64,000 bases of DNA from Megalobrama amblycephala. Taxonomy: Eukaryota; Chordata; Actinopteri; Cypriniformes; Xenocyprididae. The number at the start of each line of letters is the position of its first letter. Within the stretch, counting starts at the first letter, position 1. Location: positions 1,279,754 to 1,343,753 of the forward strand of contig NC_063062.1 of the NCBI RefSeq assembly GCF_018812025.1, given 5' to 3'. Below the pieces are notes generated by a model that did not search any database, had not been told where the DNA came from, and was given only the letters and a program-made list of their open reading frames with translations. The position numbers and the translations under genes are program-made. Positions 47,222 to 61,264 of the stretch are shown in pieces.

Positions 47222-48500
47222 TTTTTACTTCAGACTTTAGAGACTTGCATCGGATGCAGTTTTACAAGCCCTAAAGAATGGTCACTTCCAAAATGATACC
47301 TGATTTATGTGACTTTTGAATGTCCGCCAATGGAGAATAAAGCTGGACTTTACTAACCAGCCAAACCTCGTCCTGGTCACAGCAGTGGACGTCTGATTGC
47401 AAGCATAGACGGCACGTTTCCATGCATCACCACTACAGCTGCCAAAAACTGCTGCATGCATCGTGCATTGGCGAGAAACATCTCGATGACTCTGCGGTTT
47501 CATTTCTAAATGATTATTGAGTGTTCATCTTCCTATTATACCGGTTCGTAAGTGGTGCTTTTGTTTATGTTATGCTAAATGGTAATTTGTGTTGGCAAGA
47601 GGCGTGTGAGTTCAGACCTTTTATTTCAGCGCTCCGGTTGGGTGTCTGATAGAGCCTCGTAATTTACCGCATTTACATAAGTTGATTGAACATAATGAGG
47701 AGCGTGTTTCTCATTCATTAGCTACAAAAACGTCCACATCCTGTGTTGTTTGGCAGAGATTGCGCGCCGGTATCTCATGGAGCGAGTCTTGCGATTTTGT
47801 TGTGATGTTTATTACTTGAGGCCTTCCTGCTTTCATCATAATTTAACTGTAAATAATTCATAACCATTAATTTGCTTGACTTGTGTTGTAGTTTTTTCCT
47901 TCTTTTTGAAGTGTTAACTTGCACGTTTCTAATTTGAATCAGATTCGTGGCACTTTTCTAATTGTGCACGGTTTTTGCTCGTTAATGCGTGCGTGTCCTC
48001 CGGTGATTTTATTTTACTGCTCCATTACACAATCCGTACAGAACGTGAACTCTGTAATGCACTCAAGACAATAAAATCACTTGAGCACAAAGGAATCATC
48101 TTCTGTGGATGAGAGACTGCGGTTATCTGATCGTGTTCGAGAGCGAGCCGTTCAGCCTCTGCTGGAGATCTCACCCAACTGAAGATTGACTGCTTTTTAT
48201 TCATGAGTGTGAATTTGAAATAAATTGGCCACAACCCACAGGATGTTGAATTGAAATGATACAAGATACATTTAGTGAAATGCAATTCAAAAAAATGAAA
48301 TGCAGTCACACACCAGAGGAGATGAATGATAGGAGAGGAATGCATATTAATAATCAAAAGTTTATTTATTCATAAACCAATGCACTTGCACACACACACA
48401 AAAAATAATTAAAAATTCTTCTGTGGAGTATAATTTCTACTCTTCTTGCTTCCTAATCTATAAACCTGGCACTGTATAATCCAAATATTATTGGCTCTGT
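47222..48500. other. pepd intron 2, repeat-poor island; candidate enhancer
   Basis: About 1.1 kb (47230-48370) free of recognised repeats, balanced in composition, with TAAT-core motifs, CpGs and GCGCGCCGG-type stretches. It stands out against the surrounding transposons. No coding exon is supported. Confidence 0.35.
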
Positions 48501-49320
48501 GAAAACTCATTGAAGTCACTTTGGATTGAAGCATCTGCCAAATGCAATTTAATTTAATTTTAATCTTAATTTTAATTTTTAATTTATTTTTAATTTAATT
48601 TTTATTTAATTTTTATTTTATCTTATTTTAATTTATTTAATTTTATTTAATTTTATTTGTAATTTATTTGAATGTAATTTTAAATTCAATTAAAAATAAA
48701 AATTAAATTAAAATAAATTATTTTAATTTAAATACAAATATTTTATTTTAATTTATTTTTTAAAATTAAATTTTAAACTAAATTAAAATAAAATAAAATT
48801 ATATTAAAATAAAATTAAAATAAAATATAATATATATTTTTAAAAATATTAAAATTATAAATTAAATTAAAATAAATTATATTAAAATAAAATAAAATAA
48901 TATTTATTTAAATGATTTTAATTTTAATTTGTTTTAATTTAATTTATTTTATTTTAATTTATTTTTTAAATTTAATTTTAAATTAAAATAAAATAAAATT
49001 ATATTAAAATAAAATGTAAATAAAATATCAATCGTTTTTAAAATATTAAAATATTTTAAATGATATTAAATTAAAATAAATTATATAAAAATAAAAATAA
49101 AATAAAATATTTAATTAAATTATTTTAATTAATTTATTTTAATTTGATTTATTTTTTATTTTATTTAAATAATAATATTTGTAATATATTTTTTATATTT
49201 TAATTTCTTAAATTATTTATCATTTTTATTATTCTTTATTTATTTAATGATTTCATTAATTAATATCTGAAAAATGTTATTAATTTATTTAATTTAAAGA
49301 AAGCCACTTATAGGGCTTTC
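48500..49320. repeat. SINE tail plus (TTTTAATT)n-type low-complexity tract
   Basis: A SINE tail (aagtcactttggattgaagc then atctgccaaatgca, 48513-48546) is followed by about 700 bp made almost only of A and T in attttaattt permutations, containing many inverted runs. It may have grown from the SINE's 3' end. Confidence 0.75.
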
Positions 49321-49816
49321 TTTGAAATTAATTTTGTTCTACTCAACTTTTATTATCTCCTTTTCTTGTTAACGCAGTGAGATTCTCTTCAAACTCCACC
49401 ATGACAATAGTCAAAACTGACCGCTTATGTCAATGTCCACTATAGCTCCTCTTGCTACAGTGATAAAAATGCATTGTGTGCAATGTGTTGCATTATGAAT
49501 TGCATTCTGGCACATTTCATCGCACAGCAATGCATGAAATCAAGCTTGCATAGTTAAGTGTTTGCATGTGTTTCAGGCCTAAAGGCACAAACAATTTCAG
49601 AGCACAAACAATATCTCCAGATTGAGTCAGCCGTGGCATTATTAACCATTTGAATTAATAACACTGAATGCTCTCTGTGTTGTGACTCATTTCAGGAATA
49701 CAGTCCATAGAAACACGGTTGCACATGTGTATGTATGGAAATGAGCCACTTTGCCCTGTTTTATGTACAGAAGAGGCTCTTGAACCTCTCGCTGAGTCAG
49801 ATGTGTTGTTCTGCAG
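49321..49816. other. pepd intron 2, 3' end
   Basis: Unique sequence leading into the exon 3 acceptor; no other feature. Confidence 0.5.
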
Positions 49817-49944
49817 GAGTCGTTTTTCCACTGGACCTTCGGTGTGACGGAGGCCGACTGCTATGGCGCCATCGACGTGAACTCCAAGAAATCCATCCTG
49901 TTTGTTCCCAAGCTGCCGGAGAGCTACGCCACATGGATGGGCGA
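49817..49944 (+). CDS. pepd: pepd coding exon 3
   Basis: The acceptor ends TTCTGCAG at 49809-49816; the donor is GTGAGT at 49945-49950. The exon has 128 nt and ends two bases into a codon completed by exon 4. It encodes residues 69 to 111: [12 protein letters not shown], then CYGAIDV, then ILFVPKLP and ATWMG. In human PEPD the matching stretch reads ESFFHWAFGVTE, CYGVIDV and LFVPRLP, so conservation is very strong. GC content and third-position usage (many C/G-ending codons) contrast with the AT-rich introns, as expected for a real exon. It belongs to the N-terminal domain. Confidence 0.97.
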
Positions 49945-50136
49945 GTGAGTGACTCTCTCATTCTCTCAGATGGGTGAATTCAGATGTGCATGTGTAATTT
50001 TCATGCTCACTGATGTCTGCTGATATGATTGCTTTGAAAATGTGTGGAGTCAGCAAACGGTTTATTTTTCTGACTCTATAGTTTCACTGGAATGTATTTC
50101 TCTGTTTGCTTCTGAGACCCTCAGTGATTTTATATA

Positions 50137-50929
50137 TACTGCACTGGTCAAAAGTTTGGACACATTACTATTTTTAATGTTTTTGAAAGAAGACTCTTCT
50201 GCTCATCAAGGCTGCATTTATTTGATCAAAAATACAGAAAAAATAGTAATATTGTGAAAAATTATTACAATTTAAAATAATGGCTTTCTGTTTTAATGTA
50301 CTTTAAAATGCAATTGATTTCTGCGATGAAATACTTGATTTTTTCAGCATCATTACTCCAGTCTTCAGTGTCACATGATCCTTCAGAAATCATTCTAATA
50401 TGATGATTTATTATCAATGTTGTATTTTTTTTTTTAACAATATAAGTCTTTACTATAACGTTTTATCAATTTAACATATCTTTGCTGAATAAAAGTATTA
50501 ATTTATTTCACACACACAAAAAAAAGACTGACCTCAAACTGTAGTGTATGTTGTTATAAAAGATTTCTATTTTAAATAAATGCTTTTTAATTTTTTATTC
50601 ATCAAAGAATCCTATTAAAAAAAAGTATCACAGGTTATAAAAAAATATTAAGCAGCACAACAATAAATGAACATTTCTGAAGGATCATGTGACACTGAAG
50701 ACTGGAGTAATGATGCTGAAAATTCAGCTTTGATCACAGAAATAAATTGCATTTTAAAATATATTCATATAGAAAACCATTATTTTAAATTATAATAATT
50801 TTTCACTTTTTTTTTTTTTTTTTTCCTGTATTTTTGATCCAATAAATGCAGCCTTGATGAGCAGAAGAGACTTTTTTAAAAAAACATTGAAAAATAGCAA
50901 ACGTGTCCAAACTTTTGACCGGTACTGTA
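50137..50929. mobile_element. Palindromic dimer of T1 transposon in pepd intron 3
   Basis: The outer ends are inverted: ACTGGTCAAAAGTTTGGACA on the left, GTGTCCAAACTTTTGACCGG on the right. The forward unit ends near 50548 (gtagtgta); the reverse unit follows through gttgttataaaagattt. Core sequences face each other (cagcatcattactccagtc at 50346; gactggagtaatgatgctg at 50699). Confidence 0.85.
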
Positions 50930-51130
50930 TATATGCTTCCCACAGGTTTGAAATATACTTGCGGTGGTAGCCGGGCGAAAAATCCTATTACCCACGGCAC
51001 AAAAATGGTCTACTACATGTGACAAACAAATAATGTGTGATTTTTAACAGTATTTTTATATAATTGAAATTAATTTTAATTACATAGCATATTACATTTA
51101 ATTACATACTAATATTATGCATTATTAGGT

Positions 51131-51323
51131 TATACAGGTTATAAAAAAATATTAAGCAGCACAACAATAAATGAACATTTCTGAAGGATCATGTGACACT
51201 GAAGACTGGAGTAATGATGCTGAAAATTCAGCTTTGATCACAGAAATAAATTATATTTTACTATATATTCACATACAAAACAATTATTTTAAATTGTAAA
51301 AATATTTTAAATTTTTATGGTTT

Positions 51324-51331
<8 letters not shown>
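51131..51331 (-). mobile_element. T1 fragment, local duplicate of the preceding element
   Basis: About 118 bp (from caggttataaaaaaatatta) are identical by eye to 50629-50746, about 505 bp upstream. It ends in a (TA)n tract at 51332-51366. Confidence 0.8.
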
Positions 51332-51366
<35 letters not shown>

Positions 51367-51368
<2 letters not shown>

Positions 51369-52509
51369 TATGTAAAATGTAATATTTATTATAATATGAA
51401 CAGAAACATCCTCTCCCAATCCTCCTCATAATGTGAAAACAGGCAGGCATGAAAATCGAGCTCTGAAAGGTTCTGGGACTCATAAAAGCCTTGCGGTTAT
51501 GATGTGTTATTGAAGCAGTCGGAAGTGTAAAGATATCCGCTTTGAGCCGGACGGTGCAGTCGGAGTTTGCTGTCGAGCTTTGAAATCGGCCTGCTTTTTA
51601 AACCTTCCTTTCAAAGGTGCTGCGGTAAATTCTCTTCCTGTTCACGCTGGATAAGCCGTCCTGATCTAATACATGCGGCTGTGGTTTCCCGGTTCATCTG
51701 ATGAGTTTGTTACAGGATTTGGGGTTCGGGGCGTCTCGGGTCAGCAGCTCTTCTGATGGGCTTGTTTTCGCGGCTGCTGTGATCAGTGACCCCACACTGT
51801 TTTTCTTGGTATTACAGTGTTTCTGGATGTCATGATGTGCGTTATTCCCGTGACATGTAAACCTGCATGTGAGATCAATTACATTGGGTTAATGCCTTTA
51901 CATTTATTTAACAGCTTAATGCATAATTAATTACATAATTAGTGGTGTTAAGACAAGCATCGCTATTACTAGTGCTCACGCTGGAGTTAATGATTTGCTC
52001 AAACCCTGACCTTTAAAATCACACTCGTCCTTCGCTGTTTGTGCTACAGACGGGAATGATTGCTGCAGGTTTCACAGATATTTATCTCATTCATTTTCTC
52101 CATAGGGATTTTAAAAATTCATTAGTAAAGAAGCCTTGAACCAAACCAACCAGCTCTGAGATGAATCGCAGCAGATTTAAACACACATTTCTGAAGGAAT
52201 GAATGAATTCTTCATCCTACAGTAATCAAATCAGCCATTATCATACAATACAAACTATTGACAAGTCATAGATAATAATTTAATCATAAATAAGATAAGA
52301 TAAGATATGTAATTTAATAATAAATAAGACTTCTAATAGAAAATATTCAAATAGACAGTAGTTTTAGGTCACTCAATTACATAATTTACTGTATAATTCT
52401 TCAAACTTTTTTTCTGGTTTGTGTATCTCTTTTCAGGATTGTTGGTCGTTTAGCTCTTATTGAGGAATTAAACACTAGTTTTCTAAAAATGAAGCTAAAA
52501 CCAAACAGA
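51367..52509. other. pepd intron 3, repeat-poor island
   Basis: 51390-52210 is unique and GC-richer than its surroundings. No exon fits the pepd order here, since exon 3 and exon 4 already join in phase. A regulatory element is possible. Confidence 0.35.
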
Positions 52510-53820
<1,311 letters not shown>

Positions 53821-54259
53821 TCTGTAACCCAAATATCCTTAATTTCTGCACCATGCCAGCAAAGGGCAAAATCAAGCATGTTTGAAAACTTTACAGCCGT
53901 GTTTCTATATTAGTAAAGCTCTCAAAGTTATTGATGTGCAATTTGAAAATGAGGTTGGAGTGTGTTTGCATGAATACTTCACTTTCAAAAACACTTGACA
54001 TCAAGAGTCCATTTACTTGATTGCCCGAGGCCTGCAGAGACCATTAGCAGAATCAAGATTTAAATCCAGTCTTCTGTCCAGAGTATCAGTTATCAATGCA
54101 TTTAAAATCACATGAATAATCAGCCCCAAACGACCCTCATTAAAAATGTGAAAAGAACAGATTTTGTTTGATCACGTAAAAACAAGAAGGATCAAAACAC
54201 AGTACGTCACTCCACAGGAAGTTCTCATTAAACCTCTTTCCTTCTGTGTGTGTCGACAG
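53821..54259. other. pepd intron 3, 3' end
   Basis: Unique sequence up to the exon 4 acceptor. Confidence 0.5.
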
Positions 54260-54323
54260 GATCTACCCGCCTGAACACTTCAAGGAGAAGTACGCCGTAG
54301 ATGAGGTGCATTACACCACTGAC
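54260..54323 (+). CDS. pepd: pepd coding exon 4
   Basis: The acceptor is preceded by a pyrimidine-rich tract and ends GACAG at 54259; the donor is GTGAGT at 54324-54329. The 64-nt exon completes the codon left by exon 3 (GA+G) and ends in phase 0. It encodes residues 111 to 132, including EHFKEKYAVDEVHY, nearly identical to human EHFKEKYAVDDVQY. The last residues (TTD) lead into the segment that in human begins EIASVL, which should be exon 5. It is the last coding exon found in the window. Confidence 0.96.
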
Positions 54324-54470
54324 GTGAGTAGCGCTCGACTTGAAATAACTGCGTTTATTAGTATGCAGCTAAATATCTCTTGTGCTCGTTCATTTGTCCT
54401 CATTAGATTTGTGTTATATAAAGCAGATAATGAAGTTCCTTTAGTGGCCTTGAGCTGGTTTCTAACTGGG

Positions 54471-54713
54471 CCGGTTTTGTTTGTAGTTTTTGGTGGCTTT
54501 ATTTCTCTAAAATGAGTGTTTTGTTCAGATGGAACTGAAGATTATATATAAAATAAAAATAAAATAAAAATAAAAAATCTAATATATAAAATCTAATATA
54601 AAAATTAATATAATATTTATTATAAAATAAATATTTATTATAGAAAATTTCAATGTATATACATGCATATTAATAAATAAATATATATATATATATATAT
54701 ATATGTATATGTA

Positions 54714-54812
<99 letters not shown>

Positions 54813-55606
54813 TTGTTTTTTTAACAATTATTATTTTATATTTTTGTATTTGTTGTTGCTATTTTGCTATAATAAATTACAATTATATATAATTGTTTAT
54901 TATTTTAAAATAATAATAATAAAAACATGTATTAATTTTAGTATTATAATATATCTTTAGTCATTTTATTATTGTTGTATTATATTGTAGTTGTTATTTA
55001 TTCATATTAATTTATTACTTTTTGAATATTATATAATTCATATAATAATAATTATATAAAACACATAAACGTTATGCATGTATAATATATTATAATATTG
55101 GTATTAATTTATTTTATAATAAATATTATAATATTACATTTTTTTATATATATATATAAATAATGTATTATAAATTTATTATATTTTTTATTTTATTTAG
55201 TCATCTTATTTTTATTTTATATTATTATTGTAGCTGTTGTTATTTTGTTATAATAAAATAAAAATACATATAATTTTATATTATATCTTTAGTTATTTAT
55301 TATTGTTGTATTATTGTAGTTGTTGTTATTGTTATTTATTAATATTAATTCATTATATTAATGTTTATACAATAATAATAGTAATCATGATATGTATTTT
55401 ATATTATATTTTTTATTATTTGCTTTATTTCTCTAAAATGAGTGTTTTGTTCAGATGGAACTGAAGATTATATATAAAATAAAAATAAAATGACTAAATA
55501 AAATAAAAAAATATAATATATAAAACCTAATATAAAAATTAATATAATAATATAATATTTATTATAGAAAATTTCAATATATATACATGCATAAATTAAT
55601 ATAAAC

Positions 55607-55688
<82 letters not shown>

Positions 55689-55985
55689 TTTTTTATTTTT
55701 GTTTTTTGCTATAATAAATTAAAATTATATAATTGTTTATTATTTTAAAATAATAATAATAACGTATTAATTATAATTTAGTATTATAATAAAATAAACT
55801 AAAAATACATATTATAATTTGATAATATATCTTTAGTCATTTATTATTGTTGTATTATTGTAGTTGTTGTTATTTATTAATATTAATTCATTATGCAATA
55901 TTAATGTTTATGCAATAATAATAGTAATCATAATATGTATTTTATATTATAATTTTTTATTTTATTGAGTCATTTTGTGATTAGT
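54471..55985 (+). repeat. AT-rich blocks D2 and D3 in pepd intron 4 (tandem duplicates; D1 in intron 3)
   Basis: D2 starts at 54471 and D3 at about 55425. Each carries aaaatgagtgttttgttcag then atggaactgaagat, a poly-AT stretch, tttcaatatatatacatgca, a (TA)n tract (54727-54790; 55612-55682) and repeats of tattattgttgtattattg. D1 (52633-53440) has the same opening. The unit is about 950 bp; D3 is shorter. Confidence 0.85.
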
Positions 55986-57098
55986 TAGATTCACTTGTGA
56001 TTAGTTTTGGTGCAGATTTAATGGCAAAATTAAGTTTTTCACTCACGTACAATACAAAGTAGTTAGATAGCAGGTTATCCATCCTGATTGACCAAAATTG
56101 TGTTAATTTTGTTAAAAGTCAGTGCACTAATGAAAACTTTTATAGGAAATTCACATTTTAAAATCCTAAAGGCAGCAAGAAGATCCTCAGAATAAATTAA
56201 ATGAGAGCATATAGCAATTTAGATCCCTGCAGACTCTGGGAAGATAATTATTTTTCTCTAACTGCATCAAGCACACGCAGCATGTTAAGATGCAGCAGTT
56301 TAAGTGTAATTGTGAGTTGTTAGCTGGGATATCGGCGCCTCTAGCCATGGGTCAGTTCTCCACATGTAGAAAAGCAGTCATGCTTTCATTATGAATAATT
56401 CGCTATGTTTTAAAATGCCCTCAAAGATGTTTTTTTCTATTTCTTTTTGCTTGTCAAGAGCTCTGCTTCCAGAATCAAGTGAGCTTCCAAGACAGCATTT
56501 TAAGTCCTTTCCAAAAGGCAGAAAAATGACTTTTATGTTTATGCATTTGGCAGACGCTTTTATTCAAAGTGACACATTGCATTCATGGTACATATTTTTT
56601 TATCATTTCAAAGATGCATAATTTTGGCCAAATTTTAAGACAGTCCTTCATCACATGAAAGACAATCCCTCAATGCATTGGTATGAGCTCAGTTAAAAGT
56701 TGGTTGACGGCAACTACAGCAATTTATATTGAAGATCAAATTGAATCTCCATCCATTGACCGCTGCAAACTGCACAAGTTAAGATGATTCTCTCGGATCC
56801 AGATTAAAAGAGAGTACTTCTGCAATGCATGCTGGTCCAATGATGCCCATCCTGCCTAAGTTGACAGGTTTTCAGAATGACATGTACTGTATAAAATGAT
56901 GAAGCATGTTTTGTTCTTACTTTTGTCTAAATGACCCTCATTTAGAAATGTAATTGTGAACAATTGTGCCTCAGTGTGAGGAGGTCAGAATGTCTCAGAG
57001 TTGACACTGTAATTGCTGCTTATTTTTCAGGTTCAAATAGAACAAAAGCCATTTAAAAAGATCAATTTATGATAATAGTCTATATATTATGTTCCTGT
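55986..57098. other. pepd intron 4, unique DNA with one reversed SINE tail
   Basis: A reversed SINE tail (tgcatttggcagacgctttt then attcaaagtgac) lies at 56543-56576. No pepd exon 5 is visible. Confidence 0.5.
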
Positions 57099-57447
57099 TA
57101 GGGCTGTGCATGTTGATGTCGACCTGTCAGATGGACATTTTTCATCACGTCTCAATGTATTTTATAATCTCACTGCATGAATGCTATGTTTAAGAAAACA
57201 ATTTGTTGTTTCAATCTTCTGTTTATTAAGATACAGCGATAGTATGGGATTTCGTGGAATGACGCGTGTTCTACTTCGGCAGCAGGGCATATTTGCAGTT
57301 TCTGCACAAGAGCGCCCTCTGGCTTTCAGATGAAGAAGCATTTACTACTGATCACAGAGCCGTACAGCTCTGACAAGCTGCGCATAAAATAATCGCAGCT
57401 TTTGCAAAATCGCGTGCGATAAAATTGCGATAAATCGTGCAGCCCTA
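57099..57447. mobile_element. hAT-like element in intron 4
   Basis: The ends TAGGGCTGTGCATG and CGTGCAGCCCTA are inverted, with inner gcgataaaattgcgataaat. No 8-bp flank duplication is preserved (gttcctgt versus gtctgata). No coding frame. Confidence 0.65.
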
Positions 57448-59461
57448 GTCTGATATAACATTCATTCTTCAGGTCAATAATATTATATCCATCATAAAAA
57501 TTCGTTTGCATGTCCACTGAGGAAAGCGATCTTTGTATTTATCCTTTTTACAGTTTTTACAGCAAATGATGTCCTTTGTTTATAAAAGTCCCTTTCAATT
57601 TAAAAGTCTCTTGTGACTCATTCACTCGTAAGTTTGCCGCCATCTAAAGGCGTATTTATGTAACTTTCAAACTTAATCCATATTACGCACTAATGACCCC
57701 TTTCTCAATACCAAATATTACATATTATTTATATAAAATATTTATTGAACAACAATATTTAAATGAACAACAACAGCCATTATAAATGACAATAGATAAT
57801 AAACACAGTTGTACAATTCAGTCAAACGTAATTATTAAATTTAACACAGCGATTCGATTTGTTCAGAAACAGGAAATGGATTAATAAGACCAAAGATTGC
57901 CTGTTTTATGTACCCAAAATTAATTATATCTCATGTTTAAACCACTACAATCGCCAGCGGCAAATCCACGAAGTACTGGCCGAGATGAAGCTGTTCTCGG
58001 CGGGTACTCGAGCACCGAACGGAGCTTGCGTTTCCGAAAACGTCTGATCAAATTGTAAAATAGGTGCTATGATTAAATATAAGTCACATATTTCAGGTCT
58101 AAACAACTACATTTTCACCTAAAAAAGCTAAAACTACAGTTCGTGGGACAACAAGTGTAGTATTTGTAAAAAATACGGCAGATTTGCTCAGCTGTCATGA
58201 CAATCACATTTCAAGCAAAGTGATACAAACGGTGAAAAGGTAGGAGTGCTGTTATCACTAGAATATCACACAGCTCTCAGCCAATCAGATTCGAGAACCA
58301 GAAAGAACTGTTGTGGTGTAGTGGTGGTAATGACAAGAAGAAGATATTTTTGTGTTTTCCCTTTTTCATTGGAATGCACAAGTGCATCGCAATCTCTCCT
58401 CAACTCTTTTCTTCTCTTTGTGTGCGTGAGCGTTAATGACCTTCTCCTGAGGTTCCTCTCAGCGCTGCTTAAACAGATCATTTGAGAAGGCAAACAGAGC
58501 TGCTGGGAGCAGAAAACAGAGGGAGATATCTGTAATCTTACAAAACAAATGAAATCTCCAAGGCAAATACACAACACCCACAAACTCCCCGTGTTTAATC
58601 CCGAGTGCTAACAGACCCTGAGATGGGCCGCATCGGGATGCACGACACGCTGAGTGTCTTTGACATTCAAAAACGTCCCCGTCTTCGGCTGTTGCCCTCA
58701 GCTGCTAGATAATATACGCAAGAATGACTTTGAGAGTCGTCGGACTGTGTGAATGTCTTTGCATTTGTTGAATTTAATCACAAGATGCTGTCGTGGTTTG
58801 TTTGTCGCTGCCGTAGGAGTGAACTTGACATGATGCAAACTTCAGTTTAATGTGCAAAAACAAATATATGATGATTTTCCCTTTTGCTGTTCATTTTGAG
58901 CGCCTTTTTGTCCAACCAGTGGCGTGTTGGAGATTTCTTTTTTTTTTTGCAATTCTGTTTTTAAATTCAAAGGCTGGATCTGTTAATGCAATATTAATAA
59001 ATACTGTAAAAATATATTAGTTCATGATTGCTAATGTATTATCTAATATTAACAAATGAGACCTTTATTATAACTATTACCACTATTTTTTTCTGTGGGA
59101 ATCACGTTTTTATTTACAAACCTGTATGACTTACTTTCAGTTTCATAAGAAGTCAAAAATGAAATGCCTTACATTTGTTTTCATTTTTTAAATAGAAATG
59201 ACCAGACTGTATGTCGAATTGGTCACACAGGAAGGGGATGAATTGCCTTTGTTATTTATGCATATTTTATTGCATGTTTTTATTCAGAAAGTACATTAAT
59301 GGACATTTTTTAGAAAGTTTCTCCTGGGGAAATATGAAATATCAAATTGAAAGATATGTTTTTGTTATTATTGGTATTGATTTTGTTATTTTTATTTATG
59401 TATTTTTTGTTTGTTTATTTGCAGAGATATTATTAATCAATAAATTGAAATATTATTGTTA
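57448..59461. other. pepd intron 4, mostly unique
   Basis: 58590-58800 is a CpG-bearing repeat-poor patch. Overlapping open frames at 58246-58583 show no domain. No exon is supported. Confidence 0.45.
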
Positions 59462-59866
59462 CACTGCAAAAAAAATTATGTTCTTCCTTAGTATTTTTGA
59501 CTTGTTTTCCAGTACAAATATCTAAACATTCTTAAATCAAGATACATTTACTGGAAAAGCAAAATTAAGGTTTTTTTACTGAAAAAAAAAATGATCAAAA
59601 TTAAGTGAGATTTTGCTTAAAACAAGGAACAAATATCTGCCAAAGCGGTAAGACAAATAATCTTGTTTTCTCTTTTGAATTGTTTATTTTTCTGACAACA
59701 TTGGCAGGTATTTGTTCATATTTTAAGCATAAACTCACTTCATTTTGATATTTTTTTTCTTCATCTTTTGTCATTTTAATTCTCAAGTAAATGTATCTTG
59801 ATTTCAGAATGTTTAGATGGATGTTTGTACTGGAAAACAAGACAAAAACACCATTTTTTTGCAGTG
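59462..59866. mobile_element. Foldback MITE, 405 bp, with TA target duplication
   Basis: The ends CACTGCAAAAAAA and TTTTTTTGCAGTG are inverted and flanked by TA (59460-59461, 59867-59868). Long arms (gacttgttttccagtacaaa on the left and its inverse near 59828) let most of the element fold back. It resembles the Angel-type foldback elements described in zebrafish; that assignment is tentative. Confidence 0.8.
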
Positions 59867-60919
59867 TATTATGATTATTTTCAATGTTATTCCTCTTGAG
59901 TTTGTCATGAATATAGCATTTGATGCAGATATGACGTTAAATGATAAATAAGTAATTCAGAGTCATAAGTCAAACCTTGCCTGCTCACAAAATAATAAAA
60001 TATTCATAACGCAGAAAGGTAAAGATGATGTACAGCTGCTGCACGGTGTCTACATTTATACAGCTGTCATTCATATATCGATTTACGCATTTCCTCTGTT
60101 GTCTTTTTAGCATCTTTTTGTCCATCCAATGGAAGATTGGAGATTTCAGGAAGCCTGTCATTATTTTTGCAATTCAGTTTAGTGACGTTAGTGGTGTATA
60201 AATGATCCACTTCAGCGTCAGATTGTGTTTTAAGCTGAGATGCACTGTGCTTAATTTAGTCTTGAGTATTTTTTGCAGATAATTAATTTTTTTGTCAACG
60301 AGCAGTTGGTCTGTGTTCAAGTGCAGCAGCTGGAGTTACACGTTCAGTTCTCGGGCGTTTGTCCTGATCCGATCCCGTCACACTCACAGCTGCTCGGCTC
60401 CTCCATAATATTCAGTCAGGCACGTACTGATTGCTTTAATGACAGTAATTTTCCACTTACATTGAGATGTGTTGCTATTCAGCCCAGTAGGCGAGACCGT
60501 CAAATGAAAACACTATTGATTTTGTTTACATTGATTTTTTGACATTTTGAGCCCATTCATCTTGATCACTCATAAAATTTGAATAATGAAGGGTGTTTGA
60601 CATGGCCGCCAGACTCAATTAAACTCGGATTTTTGTTAAAATGTTTTAAAATTTGGCCATTAATCTTGCATGTCACTTTTTCCTTCATCTATCTTCAATA
60701 ATCTGTCTTCTCAACAAAAGAGTAAGCAATTTGTTTAAAACAGTTTTATTTATTTATTTTTCAGAACTCTGATTAATGTAATATTTCAGTCCTTTGCCAT
60801 CTGTTCAGTATGTTTGGTTTAATTAAGAAAATGATCACAATTCTTTTGATCCATTTAAGACCAAGTGCAAGATTTTATGTATGCATGTATATGTGTATAT
60901 ATATATTTCACAGCAAAAT
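59867..60919. other. pepd intron 4, unique DNA
   Basis: tcagagtcataagtcaaacc (59958) recurs near 61467 and gcctttttgtccaaccagtg (58902) resembles 60111-60130, so weakly repeated segments are present. No exon is recognised. Confidence 0.4.
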
Positions 60920-61232
60920 TCCCAGAGTTAAATCAACTCTGCTCAGAGTACATATGGTTCCTCTCTAAATAGTGTTAAAATAACAGTGAAGCAGAGTTAA
61001 AGTTAATGAGATAATTAAGCAATTAATTAATGATTGCATAGTAGTGATGAACACCTGCTGTTAACAAGCAGAATCACTGAAGAAATAAGAAAAAACACAA
61101 GAACTACAAGTGACTTCACAGCCTTATTCATTGCTTAATTATCTCATTAACTTTAACTCTGCTTCAGTGTTACTTTAACACTATTATACAGGGACAAGGT
61201 GTACTCTGAGCAGAGTTGATTGAACTGTGTAT
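60920..61232. mobile_element. Foldback MITE with ~100-bp arms
   Basis: The left arm (agttaaatcaactctgctca, aagcagagttaaagttaatg, agataattaagcaatt) is the inverse of the right arm (attgcttaattatctcatta, ttaactttaactctgcttca, gagcagagttgattgaact). The loop is about 100 bp. No coding frame. Confidence 0.8.
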
Positions 61233-61264
61233 AAATATTAATTTTAAACAAGACAAGGTATATT

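Noticed and set aside
58246..58583. Overlapping frames of 79 and 105 codons on opposite strands
   Set aside because: Inside intron 4, antisense to each other, with no domain or splice context.
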